DNA from: Streptomyces griseicoloratus
GTDB lineage: Bacteria; Actinomycetota; Actinomycetes; Streptomycetales; Streptomycetaceae
NCBI RefSeq assembly: GCF_014534645.1
Contig: NZ_JACVQF010000184.1
Span: forward strand, 124,001-188,000
Direction: 5' to 3'
DNA: 64,000 nt
In this document: positions 11,266 to 20,345 of the stretch, piece after piece
Position numbering within the stretch: position 1 is the first letter of the stretch
Layout: each line of letters opens with the position of its first letter
Translations under genes and position numbers: made by a program
Notes under the pieces: model-generated
Databases searched by the model: none
The model's input: the letters and a program-made list of their open reading frames with translations, nothing else
Told to the model about the DNA's origin: nothing

Positions 11266-11660
11266 GACTCCACGGCTCCTCTGAATGCTTCTATTTCCAC
11301 CGACACCAGGACCCGGGAGTCCATGAAGCCCTCCACGATCAGGAGGGTCGTGACCGGGCGCACGGCGTCGAACAGCTCCTTGTGGGCCCGGCCCGCCTCG
11401 TCGACGTCCCGGGAGTGTGCCAGGTACACACGGGTACGGATCACGGACTCGATGCCGAGCCCGAACTCGCCGATCGCCTCGATCGCGGTGGCGAAGGCCA
11501 CCTTGGCCTGCTCGTACGGGTCGCCCTCCCCGTAGAGTACGTCGCCCTTGAAGGAGGTCGTGCCCCCGACCAGGACGCGGTCGCCCGCCGCGACGGCGCG
11601 TGCGGAGCCGAAGATCTCCTCCCAGGGGCTTCCGCTCTGCACGCGCCGTACGGACGTCAT
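11262..11660 (-). CDS. RidA/YjgF-like protein in the his operon
   Basis: The 132-residue protein has the RidA fold pattern: [33 protein letters not shown] and VIRTRVYL with the Arg that in RidA contacts the imine substrate, ending in VSVEIEAF. RidA enzymes hydrolyse reactive enamines and imines made by PLP enzymes. It overlaps priA upstream and hisF downstream by 4 bp each, so it is translated as part of the his operon. It may be a RidA relative with a histidine-linked role, but that is inference. Confidence 0.85.
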   Translation of the reverse strand: MTSVRRVQSGSPWEEIFGSARAVAAGDRVLVGGTTSFKGDVLYGEGDPYEQAKVAFATAIEAIGEFGLGIESVIRTRVYLAHSRDVDEAGRAHKELFDAVRPVTTLLIVEGFMDSRVLVSVEIEAFRGAVES

Positions 11661-12382
11661 GACGACACGGCCTCCAGGGCCTCTTCCAGGGTGAACGCCT
11701 TCGCGTACAGCGCCTTGCCGACGATGGCGCCCTCGACGCCGAGGGGGACGAGGCCCGCGAGGGCCCGCAGGTCGTCCAGGGACGACACGCCGCCGGAGGC
11801 GACCACCGGGCGGTCGGTGGCCGCGCAGACGTTCTTCAGCAGCTCCAGGTTCGGGCCCTGGAGCGTGCCGTCCTTGGCGATGTCGGTGACCACGTACCGG
11901 GCGCAGCCCTCCTTGTTCAGGCGGTCCAGCGTCTCGTAGAGGTCGCCGCCGTCGCGGGTCCAGCCGCGGCCGCGGAGCGTGGTGCCCCGGACGTCCAGGC
12001 CGACCGCGATCTTGTCGCCGTGCTCGGCGATGACCTTGGCGACCCACTCGGGGGTCTCCAGGGCGGCGGTGCCGAGGTTGACGCGGGTGCAGCCGGTGGC
12101 GAGGGCGGCGGCGAGGGTGTCGTCGTCGCGGATGCCGCCGGACAGCTCCACCTTGATGTCCATGGCCTTCGCGACCTCGGCGATCAGCTCGCGGTTGTCC
12201 CCGGTGCCGAACGCGGCGTCGAGGTCGACCAGGTGCAGCCACTCGGCGCCGGCGCGCTGCCAGGCGAGGGCGGCCTCCAGCGGGGAGCCGTAGGAGGTCT
12301 CGGTGCCGGACTCACCGTGCACGAGGCGCACGGCCTGGCCGTCGCGGACGTCGACGGCGGGGAGGAGTTCGAGCTTGCTCAT
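11657..12382 (-). CDS. priA: PriA, bifunctional HisA/TrpF isomerase
   Basis: PriA isomerises both ProFAR (histidine path, HisA reaction) and phosphoribosylanthranilate (tryptophan path, TrpF reaction). The 241-residue (beta/alpha)8 barrel has catalytic aspartates at D11 (LPAVDV) and D130 (VGLDVRG), the same positions known in the S. coelicolor enzyme. The dual call is supported by the lack of trpF next to trpC/B/A here and by the actinobacterial context. ATG 12382 lies 2 nt after the hisH stop; its stop overlaps the RidA-like gene by 4 bp. Confidence 0.93.
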   Translation of the reverse strand: MSKLELLPAVDVRDGQAVRLVHGESGTETSYGSPLEAALAWQRAGAEWLHLVDLDAAFGTGDNRELIAEVAKAMDIKVELSGGIRDDDTLAAALATGCTRVNLGTAALETPEWVAKVIAEHGDKIAVGLDVRGTTLRGRGWTRDGGDLYETLDRLNKEGCARYVVTDIAKDGTLQGPNLELLKNVCAATDRPVVASGGVSSLDDLRALAGLVPLGVEGAIVGKALYAKAFTLEEALEAVSS

Positions 12383-12384
12383 CT

Positions 12385-13029
12385 CTACAGGGTCTCGATC
12401 CAGTTGGTGAGGAGCTGGGCTCCGGCGTCGCCGGACTTCTCGGGGTGGAACTGCGTGGCCCACAGGGCGCCGTTCTCCACGGCGGCCACGAAGGGCTTGC
12501 CGTGCGTGGACCAGGTGACCCTGGGGGCGGCGAACGCCGGGTTGTGGGTCTCCAGGGTCCAGTCGTGGACGGCGTAGGAGTGCACGAAGTAGAAGCGGGC
12601 GTCCGGGTCCAGGCCGGCGAAGAGCTGCGAGTCGGCCGGTGCCTCGACCGTGTTCCAGCCCATGTGGGGCACGACGTCGGCCTGGAGCGGTTCGACCGTG
12701 CCGGGCCACTCGTCCAGGCCCTCCGCCTCCACGCCGTGCTCGATGCCGCGCGCGAAGAGGATCTGCATGCCGACGCAGATGCCCATGACCGGGCGTCCGC
12801 CGGACAGCCGGCGGTCGACGACCCAGTCGCCGCGGGCGGCCTTCAGGCCGTCCATGCAGGCGGCGAAGGCGCCGACGCCGGGCACCAGCAGCCCGTCGGC
12901 GTTCATGGCCTTGTCGAAGTCACGGGTGATCTCGACGTCGGCTCCCACGCGCGCGAGGGCGCGCTCGGCGGAGCGGACGTTGCCGAAGCCGTAGTCGAAG
13001 ACGACGACCCGCTTGGCGGTGGCGCTCAA
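12385..13029 (-). CDS. hisH: imidazole glycerol phosphate synthase, glutaminase subunit
   Basis: HisH releases ammonia from glutamine for HisF. The class I glutaminase signature GICVGMQ has the nucleophile at C85, and FHPEKSG gives the His/Glu of the triad. I chose the rare TTG at 13029: GGAGG sits 7 nt upstream, and TTG overlaps the TGA of the preceding small gene (TTGA), the same coupling used elsewhere in this operon. A GTG at 13035 is possible but has almost no spacing from GGAGG. Length is 214 residues. Confidence 0.93.
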   Translation of the reverse strand: MSATAKRVVVFDYGFGNVRSAERALARVGADVEITRDFDKAMNADGLLVPGVGAFAACMDGLKAARGDWVVDRRLSGGRPVMGICVGMQILFARGIEHGVEAEGLDEWPGTVEPLQADVVPHMGWNTVEAPADSQLFAGLDPDARFYFVHSYAVHDWTLETHNPAFAAPRVTWSTHGKPFVAAVENGALWATQFHPEKSGDAGAQLLTNWIETL

Positions 13030-13190
13030 TTCCACACCTCCAGCCTCAGGACACCCGCGAGCAGACACATCCCGGCGCCGATGGAGAGCAGCACGATGAG
13101 GCCCGCGGGCATCTTCTGCTTCGCGAAGGAGATGATCCCGCCGATGAGGAAGAGACCGACGACGATCAGTGCGGTGGACGTACCGTTCAT
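13026..13190 (-). CDS. small two-helix membrane protein between hisB and hisH
   Basis: A 54-residue protein ([15 protein letters not shown]...LEVWN) consists of two hydrophobic segments (about 7-21 and 30-49) joined by a short SFAKQKMP linker. It starts 5 nt after the hisB stop and ends by overlapping the hisH TTG start, so it is translationally coupled to both. No known family is recognised with certainty; hydrophobic pattern and tight spacing argue that it is real. Its role in or near histidine synthesis is unknown. Confidence 0.75.
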   Translation of the reverse strand: MNGTSTALIVVGLFLIGGIISFAKQKMPAGLIVLLSIGAGMCLLAGVLRLEVWN

Positions 13191-13195
13191 GGCGT

Positions 13196-13789
13196 TTACA
13201 GCGCACCCTTCGTGGAGGGCAGGATGCCGGCCGCGCGCGGGTCGCGCTCCGAGGCGTAGCGCAGCGCCCGGGCGAGCGCCTTGAACTGGCACTCCACGAT
13301 GTGGTGCGCGTTGCGCCCGTAGGGCACGTGCACGTGCAGAGCGATCTGCGCCTGGGCGACGAAGGACTCCAGGATGTGCCGGGTCATCGTGGTGTCGTAC
13401 TCGCCGATCATCGGCGCCATCTTCTCGGGCTCGGTGTGCACGAGGTAGGGGCGGCCGGACAGGTCGACGGTGACCTGGGCGAGGGACTCGTCCAGCGGGA
13501 CCGTGCAGTTGCCGAAGCGGTAGATGCCCACCTTGTCGCCGAGGGCCTGCTTGAAGGCGGCGCCCAGCGCGAGGGCGGTGTCCTCGATGGTGTGGTGGGA
13601 GTCGATGTGCAGGTCGCCGTCGGTCTTCACGGTCAGGTCGAACAGACCGTGCCGGCCGAGCTGGTCGAGCATGTGGTCGTAGAAGCCGACGCCGGTGGCG
13701 ATGTCGGTCTTGCCGGTGCCGTCGAGGTCGATCTCGACGAGGACCGAGGTCTCCTTGGTGGTGCGCTCCACGCGCCCGACGCGGCTCAT
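13196..13789 (-). CDS. hisB: imidazoleglycerol-phosphate dehydratase
   Basis: HisB dehydrates imidazole glycerol phosphate to imidazole acetol phosphate using Mn2+. The 197-residue monofunctional protein (no histidinol-phosphatase domain) has the two metal-binding repeats DSHHTIED and RNAHHIVE plus [19 protein letters not shown] 13789 overlaps the hisC stop by 4 bp. A separate histidinol-phosphatase is not in the window. Confidence 0.97.
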   Translation of the reverse strand: MSRVGRVERTTKETSVLVEIDLDGTGKTDIATGVGFYDHMLDQLGRHGLFDLTVKTDGDLHIDSHHTIEDTALALGAAFKQALGDKVGIYRFGNCTVPLDESLAQVTVDLSGRPYLVHTEPEKMAPMIGEYDTTMTRHILESFVAQAQIALHVHVPYGRNAHHIVECQFKALARALRYASERDPRAAGILPSTKGAL

Positions 13790-14904
13790 CCGCTCTGCTC
13801 CTGTTCCTTCTTCAGTTCGCGTACCGCATCGAGGAACGCGTCGTTCTCCTCCGGGGTGCCGGCGGTCACCCGCAGCCATCCCGGTACGCCGTTGTCCCGG
13901 ACCAGGACGCCCCGGTCGAGGATCTTCCGCCACGCGGCCCGGGAGTCCTCGAACCGTCCGAACTGGACGAAGTTCGCGTCGGACTCGGTCACCTCGTAGC
14001 CGGCCGCGCGCAGTTCGGCGACGAGCCGGTCCCGCTCGGCCTTCAGCTGCTCGACGTACTTCAGCAGCGTGCCGGTGTGCTCCAGGGCGGCCAGGGCCGT
14101 CGCCTGGGTCACGGCGGACAGGTGGTACGGCAGCCGTACGAGCTGGACGGCGTCGACGACGGCCGGGTGCGCGGCGAGGTAGCCGAGGCGCAGGCCGGCC
14201 GCGCCGAACGCCTTCGACATCGTGCGGGAGACGACCAGGTTCGGGCGGTCCTCCAGCAGCGGCAGCAGCGAGTCGCCGTGGCTGAACTCGATGTACGCCT
14301 CGTCCACGACCACCATCGACGGCTTCGCCGCCTGCGCGGCCTCGTACAGCGCGAGGACCGTCTCGGGCGGGACCGCGTTGCCGGTGGGGTTGTTGGGGGT
14401 GGTGATGAAGACAACGTCCGGGCGGTGCTCGGCGACGGCCTTCTCGGCGGCCGGCACGTCGATCGTGAAGTCCTCGTTGCGGGGGCCGGAGATCCAGCCC
14501 GTGCCGGTGCCGCGCGCGATGAGGGCGTGCATCGAGTACGACGGCTCGAAGCCGATCGCCGTGCGGCCCGGACCGCCGAAGGTCTGCAGCAACTGCTGGA
14601 TGACCTCGTTGGAGCCGTTGGCCGCCCAGACGTTGGCGAGACCGACCTCGTACCCGCAGGTGCCGGTCAGGTACTCGGCGAGTTTGGTGCGCAGTTCGAC
14701 CGCGTCCCGGTCGGGGTAGCGGTTGAGGCCGCGGGCGGCCTCGCGGACCCGCTCGGCGATCCGTTCGACCAGCGGCTCGGGCAGCGGGTAGGGGTTCTCG
14801 TTGGTGTTCAGCCGTACGGGCACGTCCAGCTGGGGCGCACCGTAGGGGGACTTGCCGCGCAGCTCGTCCCGTACGGGAAGGTCGTCGATGCGTACGTCGG
14901 TCAC
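13786..14904 (-). CDS. hisC: histidinol-phosphate aminotransferase
   Basis: HisC is a fold-type I PLP aminotransferase that turns imidazole acetol phosphate into histidinol phosphate. Visible landmarks are LNTNENPY near the N-terminus, TTPNNPTGN, the VVDEAYIEF strand with the PLP-ring Asp, and SRTMSKAFG with the PLP lysine. Length is 372 residues. The GTG start overlaps the hisD stop (GTGA) and the stop overlaps hisB by 4 bp. Confidence 0.97.
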   Translation of the reverse strand: MTDVRIDDLPVRDELRGKSPYGAPQLDVPVRLNTNENPYPLPEPLVERIAERVREAARGLNRYPDRDAVELRTKLAEYLTGTCGYEVGLANVWAANGSNEVIQQLLQTFGGPGRTAIGFEPSYSMHALIARGTGTGWISGPRNEDFTIDVPAAEKAVAEHRPDVVFITTPNNPTGNAVPPETVLALYEAAQAAKPSMVVVDEAYIEFSHGDSLLPLLEDRPNLVVSRTMSKAFGAAGLRLGYLAAHPAVVDAVQLVRLPYHLSAVTQATALAALEHTGTLLKYVEQLKAERDRLVAELRAAGYEVTESDANFVQFGRFEDSRAAWRKILDRGVLVRDNGVPGWLRVTAGTPEENDAFLDAVRELKKEQEQSG

Positions 14905-16226
14905 TTGCCCTCGGGAACCTTCCAGTCGAACCGTGCCTTGATCGCCGCGCCGTGCGCGGGCAGGTCCTCGGCCTCCGCCAGCGTCACCACGTGGTGCGCG
15001 ACCTCGGCGAGCGCGTCCCGCGTGTAGTCGACGATGTGGATGCCGCGCAGGAAGGACTGCACGGACAGGCCCGAGGAGTGGCAGGCGCAGCCGCCGGTGG
15101 GCAGGACGTGGTTGGACCCGGCCGCGTAGTCGCCCAGCGAGACGGGCGCCCAGGGGCCCACGAAGATCGCGCCGGCGTTCTTCACCCGCTCGGCGACCGC
15201 CGCCGCGTCGGCCGTCTGGATCTCCAGGTGCTCCGCGCCGTAGGCGTCGACCACGCGCAGGCCCTCGTCCAGGCCGTCGACCAGCACGATCGCGGACTGG
15301 CGGCCGGCGAGCGCCGGGCGGATCCGGTCCTCGACGTGCCTGGTGGCCTCCACCTGCGGCACGAGCTCCTTCTCGACCGCGTCCGCGAGCTCCACGGAGT
15401 CGGTGACCAGGACGGCCGCCGCCAGCGGGTCGTGCTCGGCCTGGCTGATCAGGTCGGAGGCGACGTGCACCGGGTCGGCGGTGGCGTCGGCCAGGATCGC
15501 GATCTCGGTCGGGCCGGCCTCGGCGTCGATGCCGATCCTGCCGGTGAAGTAGCGCTTGGCGGCGGCGACCCAGATGTTGCCGGGGCCGGTGACCATGTTG
15601 GCGGGCGCGCAGGACTCGGTGCCGTACGCGAACATCGCGACGGCGGTGGCGCCGCCGGCCGCGTACACCTCGTCGACGCCGAGCAGGGCGCAGGCGGCGA
15701 GGATCGTCGGGTGCGGCAGGCCGCCGAACTCGGCCTGGGCCGGGGAGGCGAGCGCGATCGACTCGACGCCGGCCTCCTGCGCGGGCACGACGTTCATGAC
15801 CACGGACGACGGGTAGACCGACCGTCCGCCGGGCGCGTACAGACCGACCCGCTCCACCGGCATCCACTTCTCGGTGACCGAGCCGCCGGGCACGACCTGC
15901 GTGGTGTGGGTCGCGCGGCGCTGCTCGCGGTGGACCAGGCGGGCGCGGCGGATGGACTCCTCCAGGGCCGCGCGCACGGCCGGGTCGAGTTCGTCCAGCG
16001 CGCGCGTGAGCGCGGCGGCCGGCACCCGGATCTGGTCGAGCCTGACGCCGTCGAACTGCTCGGCGAAGTCGATCAGCGCCGCGTCGCCACGATGATGCAC
16101 GGCTTCGCAGATCGGACGCACCTTCTCCAGGGCGGCCGCAACGTCGAAGTCGGCTCGGGGCAGCAGGTCGCGCAGGGCGGGGCCCTCGGGGAGGGCGTCG
16201 CCGCGCAGATCGATTCGGGAGATCAC
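14901..16226 (-). CDS. hisD: histidinol dehydrogenase
   Basis: HisD oxidises histidinol to histidine in two NAD+-dependent steps with a Zn2+ site. The 441-residue protein shows [11 protein letters not shown], the Zn-binding QAEHD and [12 protein letters not shown] 16226 gives the usual N-terminus (ISRIDLRG). It is the first gene of the hisD-C-B-x-H-priA-ridA-hisF operon; its promoter should lie in the 190-nt divergent spacer, which contains a nested dyad. Confidence 0.97.
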   Translation of the reverse strand: MISRIDLRGDALPEGPALRDLLPRADFDVAAALEKVRPICEAVHHRGDAALIDFAEQFDGVRLDQIRVPAAALTRALDELDPAVRAALEESIRRARLVHREQRRATHTTQVVPGGSVTEKWMPVERVGLYAPGGRSVYPSSVVMNVVPAQEAGVESIALASPAQAEFGGLPHPTILAACALLGVDEVYAAGGATAVAMFAYGTESCAPANMVTGPGNIWVAAAKRYFTGRIGIDAEAGPTEIAILADATADPVHVASDLISQAEHDPLAAAVLVTDSVELADAVEKELVPQVEATRHVEDRIRPALAGRQSAIVLVDGLDEGLRVVDAYGAEHLEIQTADAAAVAERVKNAGAIFVGPWAPVSLGDYAAGSNHVLPTGGCACHSSGLSVQSFLRGIHIVDYTRDALAEVAHHVVTLAEAEDLPAHGAAIKARFDWKVPEGK

Positions 16227-16259
16227 GGAACCAATTCTCTCAGACCCGCGTCGCAGACC

Positions 16260-16295
16260 GTCCGCGCGTATCAATGGCTGATACAGACCGCGGAC
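16260..16295. promoter_or_regulatory. nested inverted repeat in the hisD / 16418-gene divergent spacer
   Basis: GTATCA (16268-16273) and TGATAC (16279-16284) form a 6-bp dyad with a 5-nt spacer, flanked by a second pair GTCCGCG (16260-16266) and CGCGGAC (16289-16295). This is symmetric over 36 bp and sits 34 nt upstream of hisD, where an operator or leader hairpin would be expected. The regulator is unknown. Confidence 0.45.
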
Positions 16296-16417
16296 GGATC
16301 ATCACGGGAATCCGGAAGATCTTCCTCACGTTCAGTGTTCGGAGCGTGACGGAGCGGGCATGAACGGTCGTACGAAGGTACTGACTGGAGAGTAGCCGGG
16401 GAGGGGGGTGAAGAACC

Positions 16418-17995
16418 GTGACCGAGGGGGCCGGCCGCCGTGCCGGGGAACTGCCGGACGACCTGACCGCGGCGGAGGCCGGCATGTGGCAGGCGTTCCG
16501 CAGCGGCAGTGTGTACGACCTGCGCACCGGTGACACGGTCGCCGACGATCCGCACGGCGGCCACCCCTGGGGGCCGGAGCGGACCGTGCGGGCCCGCATC
16601 GTGTGCTGGCTGCTCCTGGACGGGCCGCCCGCGCTCGCGGGCCGCGTGTCCTCGCTCAAGCTCGTCGGCGTGCAGATCAGCGGCACGATGGATCTCGCCG
16701 GGGGCACGGTGGTGCCGTACGTGGAGCTGCAGGCCTGCCGCTTCGAGCACGAGGTCCTGCTGCCGGAGGCCCGCTTCACGACCGCCCGGCTGGTGGACTG
16801 CTCGGTGCCGCGGCTGGAGGCGGCCCGGCTGCACACCGAGGGCGATCTGCATCTGCCGCGCTGCCGCTTCCTCGGCGGGGTGCGGCTGACCGACGCCCGC
16901 ATAGGCACCGACCTGCTGCTCAACCAGGCGATCGTGCACCGGGACCGCAGCGGCCGTTCCATCGCCGCCGACGGCATGACCGTCGGACAGGACCTGCAGG
17001 CCGAGATGCTGGAGTCGTACGGCGAGGTGAGCCTGCGCGGCGCCCAGGTCGGCGTCTCGCTGAGCCTGCGCGGCGCCCGGCTGCTCAACCCGTACACGCG
17101 GCACGCGCTGAACGCCCCCCAGCTGACCGTGGAGCGCACGCTGTACCTGACTCCGGCGGGCCTGGGCAGCCCGCTGCTGCGGGGCACGACCCCGGCGCAG
17201 GGGACGCGGATCCAGCGCTTCGAGTGCGAGGGCGGCGTCCGGCTGGACGACGGGCGGTTCGGCGACGCCGTCGACTTCGAGCAGGCCCGGTTCACCCTCA
17301 CCGACGACCAGGAGCTGTCGCTGCGCCGGGTGCAGGCGCCCGAGCTGCGGTTCCTCGGCGAGCGCCCGGCGCGCGGCCGGGTGGTGCTGTCCGGGGCCCG
17401 GATCGTCAACCTGATGGACCGGGCGGACAGCTGGCCCGGTCCGGGGCGGCTGCACATGGGCGGCTTCTCCTACGAGAACCTCGTGCCCCGGGGGCCGTTC
17501 CCGCTGGAGAAGCGGCTGCGGTGGGTGGCGGCGGCGACCGCCGAGTACAACCCGGAGCCGTACGAGCGGCTGGCCGCCGTGCTGCGGGCGGGCGGCGAGG
17601 ACGAGGACGCCCGGGAGGTGCTGCTCGCCAAGCAGCGCCGGCGCCGCGAGAGCCTGCCGCTCGCCGCGAAGCTGGTGGGGTACGCGCAGGACTGGACGGT
17701 CGCCTACGGCTACCGGCCGGGGCGGGCCGCGGTGTGGATGGCGGTGCTGTGGGCGGCGGGCTCGTTCGCCTTCGCCCACGCCGAGCCGCCGCCGCTGAAG
17801 AACGGCGAGCACCCGGACTGGAACCCCGCCCTGTTCGCCCTCGACCTGCTCCTGCCGGTCATCGACCTGGGCCAGGTGGGCTTCTGGCAGCTGCGCGACG
17901 GCTGGCAGTGGCTGGCGGCGGCGATGGTCCTGCTCGGCTGGATCCTGGCGACGACGGTCGCGGCGGGCGCGACACGCCTCCTGCGCAGGAGCTGA
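16418..17995 (+). CDS. membrane protein with pentapeptide/beta-helix-like N-terminal body
   Basis: This 525-residue protein is not assigned a function. Residues about 75-340 show recurring short strand motifs of the type 'GARLxxP', 'ARFTTARLVDC', 'DLHLPRCRFLGG', 'SLRGAQVGVSLSLRGARL', resembling a degenerate right-handed beta-helix as in pentapeptide-repeat proteins. A basic helix with KQRRRRES follows, then hydrophobic segments at about 432-451 and 500-520. It may be a membrane-anchored scaffold. GTG 16418 is supported by GGAGGGGGG upstream. It diverges from hisD and ends near a GC hairpin. Confidence 0.7.
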   Translation: MTEGAGRRAGELPDDLTAAEAGMWQAFRSGSVYDLRTGDTVADDPHGGHPWGPERTVRARIVCWLLLDGPPALAGRVSSLKLVGVQISGTMDLAGGTVVPYVELQACRFEHEVLLPEARFTTARLVDCSVPRLEAARLHTEGDLHLPRCRFLGGVRLTDARIGTDLLLNQAIVHRDRSGRSIAADGMTVGQDLQAEMLESYGEVSLRGAQVGVSLSLRGARLLNPYTRHALNAPQLTVERTLYLTPAGLGSPLLRGTTPAQGTRIQRFECEGGVRLDDGRFGDAVDFEQARFTLTDDQELSLRRVQAPELRFLGERPARGRVVLSGARIVNLMDRADSWPGPGRLHMGGFSYENLVPRGPFPLEKRLRWVAAATAEYNPEPYERLAAVLRAGGEDEDAREVLLAKQRRRRESLPLAAKLVGYAQDWTVAYGYRPGRAAVWMAVLWAAGSFAFAHAEPPPLKNGEHPDWNPALFALDLLLPVIDLGQVGFWQLRDGWQWLAAAMVLLGWILATTVAAGATRLLRRS

Positions 17996-18532
17996 CCGGC
18001 GGGGCAGGCGGACCTGGGCGGCGCGCCGCTCGCCCCGAGCAGGCGGCGCGCGGTTGTGACGACCGGGGGGCTGATCCCGCCGCCGCGTGCGCGAGCCGGA
18101 CGGACGCCTTCGCGGCCTGGGCGCGGCGGCGGACGGGTCGGACCCGGTCCGATTCCGCGCGTCGCCTGCCGAGCCGGCGTGCGGTGACCGGTGCGGGCCG
18201 TACCCGCGACTGGGCCGAGCAGACCCATCGCGCTCAGCCCCGCGACCCGGTGCCGTCGCGCGGCGCCCGTCGGCGGGCCCGGCGGCACGGCAGTGGGCCG
18301 AGGACGGCGGTCGGCGGCGTGGGCCGGAGACGGTGCGGCTTCCCAGGTTGTCCGGCCTGCCGGCGGCCCGGGTGCGGCGGTGCGGAGGGGGTGGGCCCGG
18401 GTACCGGTCGGCGGGAGGGTTGGGCCGGTCGGGTGGGAGGGGTGGCCGGGCGCACAACCATCGCGGGGTGCCGGCTGTCTTCTCTCCGCAGGTCGGAAAG
18501 CGCGGCGCCCGTCACGGCGCGAAGGAGGCACC
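17996..18532 (+). other. 537-nt intergenic stretch
   Basis: After the stop of the membrane protein there is a GC hairpin (18021-18051), then about 480 nt of very GC-rich sequence in which I see no supported gene, repeat or clear promoter. Open frames run through it on both strands but show no conserved protein pattern. GAAGGAGG at its end serves the gene at 18533. Confidence 0.5.
18021..18051 (+). terminator. GC hairpin after the 16418 gene
   Basis: A perfect 9-bp repeat (18021-18029 with 18043-18051) with a 13-nt loop lies 26 nt after the stop. It is composed only of G and C and has no U-tract. Confidence 0.5.
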
Positions 18533-19504
18533 ATGGCTCTGCTGCCCGCGTTCCTCCGCACGGCCCGGGCCGGCCGCCGCGTGCCGCGCCCCGCCGCCCG
18601 GCCGGCCGCCGACGACGAGGTGCTGCTCGACGCGCCCGACGACCGTCTCGGCCCGGCTCTGGTCGCGGCGGCGCACGGCGAGTACGCCCCCGTGGCCGCT
18701 CTGCTGGCCGCCACCCGGGAGAACGCCGAGTGGGAGCACCGGGACCGCTACGCGACCCGGCTGGCGGCCTTCGCACGCTCCCGTTCCGGGTGGCTGGACG
18801 ACTGGCGCGCCGCCCGGCCGGACGACCCCGACGCCCTGCTGGTCGGGGTCCGGCTCATGGTGGACCGCTGCTGGGACTCGCCGGTCCGCGCCGAGCTGCT
18901 GCGCCAGGCGGGCCCGGCGGTCACGGCGGCCGCCGAGGGCAGCGGTCCCGACCCGGTGCCGTGGCGGATCGCGCTGGACACCGCACGCGGCGCGCGCACC
19001 GGGCACGCCGAGTTCGAGCGGCTGTGGGCCGAGGCGGTCCGCCGCTCGCCGCACCACTACGGCTGCCACGTCGCCGCCCTGGACTACCTGGCCGCCGCTT
19101 CGCCCCGCGCCCACCGCGAGTGCCTGGACTTCGCCGAGACGGCCGCGCAGGACGCGCCCGAGGACGCCCTCGTGCGGGCACTGCCCGTGCGGGCGGCCTT
19201 CGCGTGTCTGACGGCGGGCGGGGGCACCACGGTGGACCGCGCACGGCTGGACGCCGCCGCCGACCTGGCCATCGCCCACGCGGCCGGATACCCGGCGGCC
19301 GACCCGTGGGCGGCCGAGCTGCGCAATCTGCTGACGTACGTCCTGGTGCGCCTGGAGCGCCCGCGGGACGCGGCCGAGCAGCTGCGGCTGACCGGCCCGT
19401 ACGTCACGTCGTTCCCCTGGGACCGGGACGGGGACGATCCGCTCGGGCGGTTCCTCCAGGTCCGCGACGGCGTCCGCGCGGCGGTGGCCGGCGGCCGGGG
19501 CTGA
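18533..19504 (+). CDS. hypothetical protein, helical-repeat type
   Basis: This 323-residue soluble protein is rich in Ala, Arg and Asp. Its periodic helical pattern (pairs of helices of about 35 residues, e.g. HGEYAPVAALLAATREN, PDDPDALLVGVRLMVDRCW, APEDALVRALPVRAAF) suggests a TPR- or SEL1-like solenoid, but no signature is certain. ATG 18533 is fixed by GAAGGAGG at 18520-18527. The next gene starts 70 nt later. No function is proposed. Confidence 0.7.
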   Translation: MALLPAFLRTARAGRRVPRPAARPAADDEVLLDAPDDRLGPALVAAAHGEYAPVAALLAATRENAEWEHRDRYATRLAAFARSRSGWLDDWRAARPDDPDALLVGVRLMVDRCWDSPVRAELLRQAGPAVTAAAEGSGPDPVPWRIALDTARGARTGHAEFERLWAEAVRRSPHHYGCHVAALDYLAAASPRAHRECLDFAETAAQDAPEDALVRALPVRAAFACLTAGGGTTVDRARLDAAADLAIAHAAGYPAADPWAAELRNLLTYVLVRLERPRDAAEQLRLTGPYVTSFPWDRDGDDPLGRFLQVRDGVRAAVAGGRG

Positions 19505-19560
19505 CGTGTTCCGGCCATCCAGGAAGTGGGCGGGGAGGTCGCGTCCGCCCCGGCGGCCAT

Positions 19561-19575
19561 TAGGCTTCTGCGTCG
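19561..19575 (+). promoter_or_regulatory. -10 box close to the LON-domain gene start
   Basis: TAGGCT (19561-19566), the same hexamer as at 9858, ends 8 nt before the GTG at 19575, so the transcript may start within a base or two of the start codon. No ribosome-binding site is visible. Confidence 0.35.
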
Positions 19576-20315
19576 TGACCACCGTCCGGCTCCCCCTCTT
19601 CCCCCTGAACTCGGTGCTGTTCCCGGGGCTGGTGCTCCCGCTCAGCGTCTTCGAGGAGCGCTATCGCGCCATGATGCGCGAGTTGCTGAAGACCCCCGAG
19701 GACGAGCCGCGCCGGTTCGCCGTCGTGGCGATCCGCGACGGCCACGAGGTCGCGCCGAGCGCCCCCGGCATGCCGGATCCGACCGCGGTGCCCGAGCGCG
19801 GGGCCGCCGCCGGTTTCGGTTCCGATCCGGCCCGGGCCTTCCACAAGGTGGGCTGCATCGCGGACGCGGCGACCATCCGGGAGCGGGCCGACGGCACCTT
19901 CGAGGTGCTGGCGACCGGCACGACCCGGGTACGGCTGCTGTCGGTGGACGCCTCGGGCCCGTTCCTGACGGCCGAGCTGGAGACGCTGCCCGAGGAGCCG
20001 GGCGACGAGGCGGGGGCCCTCGCCGAGGGCGTGCTGCGGTCCTTCCGGCAGTACCAGAAGCGGCTGGCGGGGGCGCGGGAGCGGTCGCTGGCGACCGGCG
20101 CCGACCTGCCGGACGAGCCCGGCGTCGTCTCCTACCTGGTGGCGGCCGCGATGATGCTGGACGTCCCGACCAAGCAGCGCCTGCTCCAGGCGCCGGACAC
20201 CGCGTCCCGGCTGCGCGACGAGCTGAAACTCCTTCGCACCGAGACGGCCATCATCCGTACGCTGCCGTCGTTGCCGGCGTCGGAGCTGACGCGCGGCCCG
20301 ACGAGTTTCAACTGA
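19575..20315 (+). CDS. LON substrate-binding domain protein
   Basis: The 246-residue protein begins TTVRLPLFPLNSVLFPG and continues LPLSVFEERYRAMM, the signature of the Lon N-terminal (PUA-like) substrate-binding domain. It lacks the AAA+ and protease domains of Lon, so it is a stand-alone protein of the YqgE/Lon-N type found in many actinobacteria; its partner is unknown. GTG 19575 precedes the conserved core by a few residues. The YbaK-like gene follows by 30 nt. Confidence 0.85.
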   Translation: MTTVRLPLFPLNSVLFPGLVLPLSVFEERYRAMMRELLKTPEDEPRRFAVVAIRDGHEVAPSAPGMPDPTAVPERGAAAGFGSDPARAFHKVGCIADAATIRERADGTFEVLATGTTRVRLLSVDASGPFLTAELETLPEEPGDEAGALAEGVLRSFRQYQKRLAGARERSLATGADLPDEPGVVSYLVAAAMMLDVPTKQRLLQAPDTASRLRDELKLLRTETAIIRTLPSLPASELTRGPTSFN

Positions 20316-20345
20316 CGCACGATCACTGTCGAGGTACTGGCCGGC

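Noticed and set aside
16271-18457. 728-residue minus-strand open frame opposite the 16418 membrane gene
   Set aside because: Pro/Arg/Gln-rich, no conserved pattern or ribosome-binding site; a shadow of the plus-strand gene.
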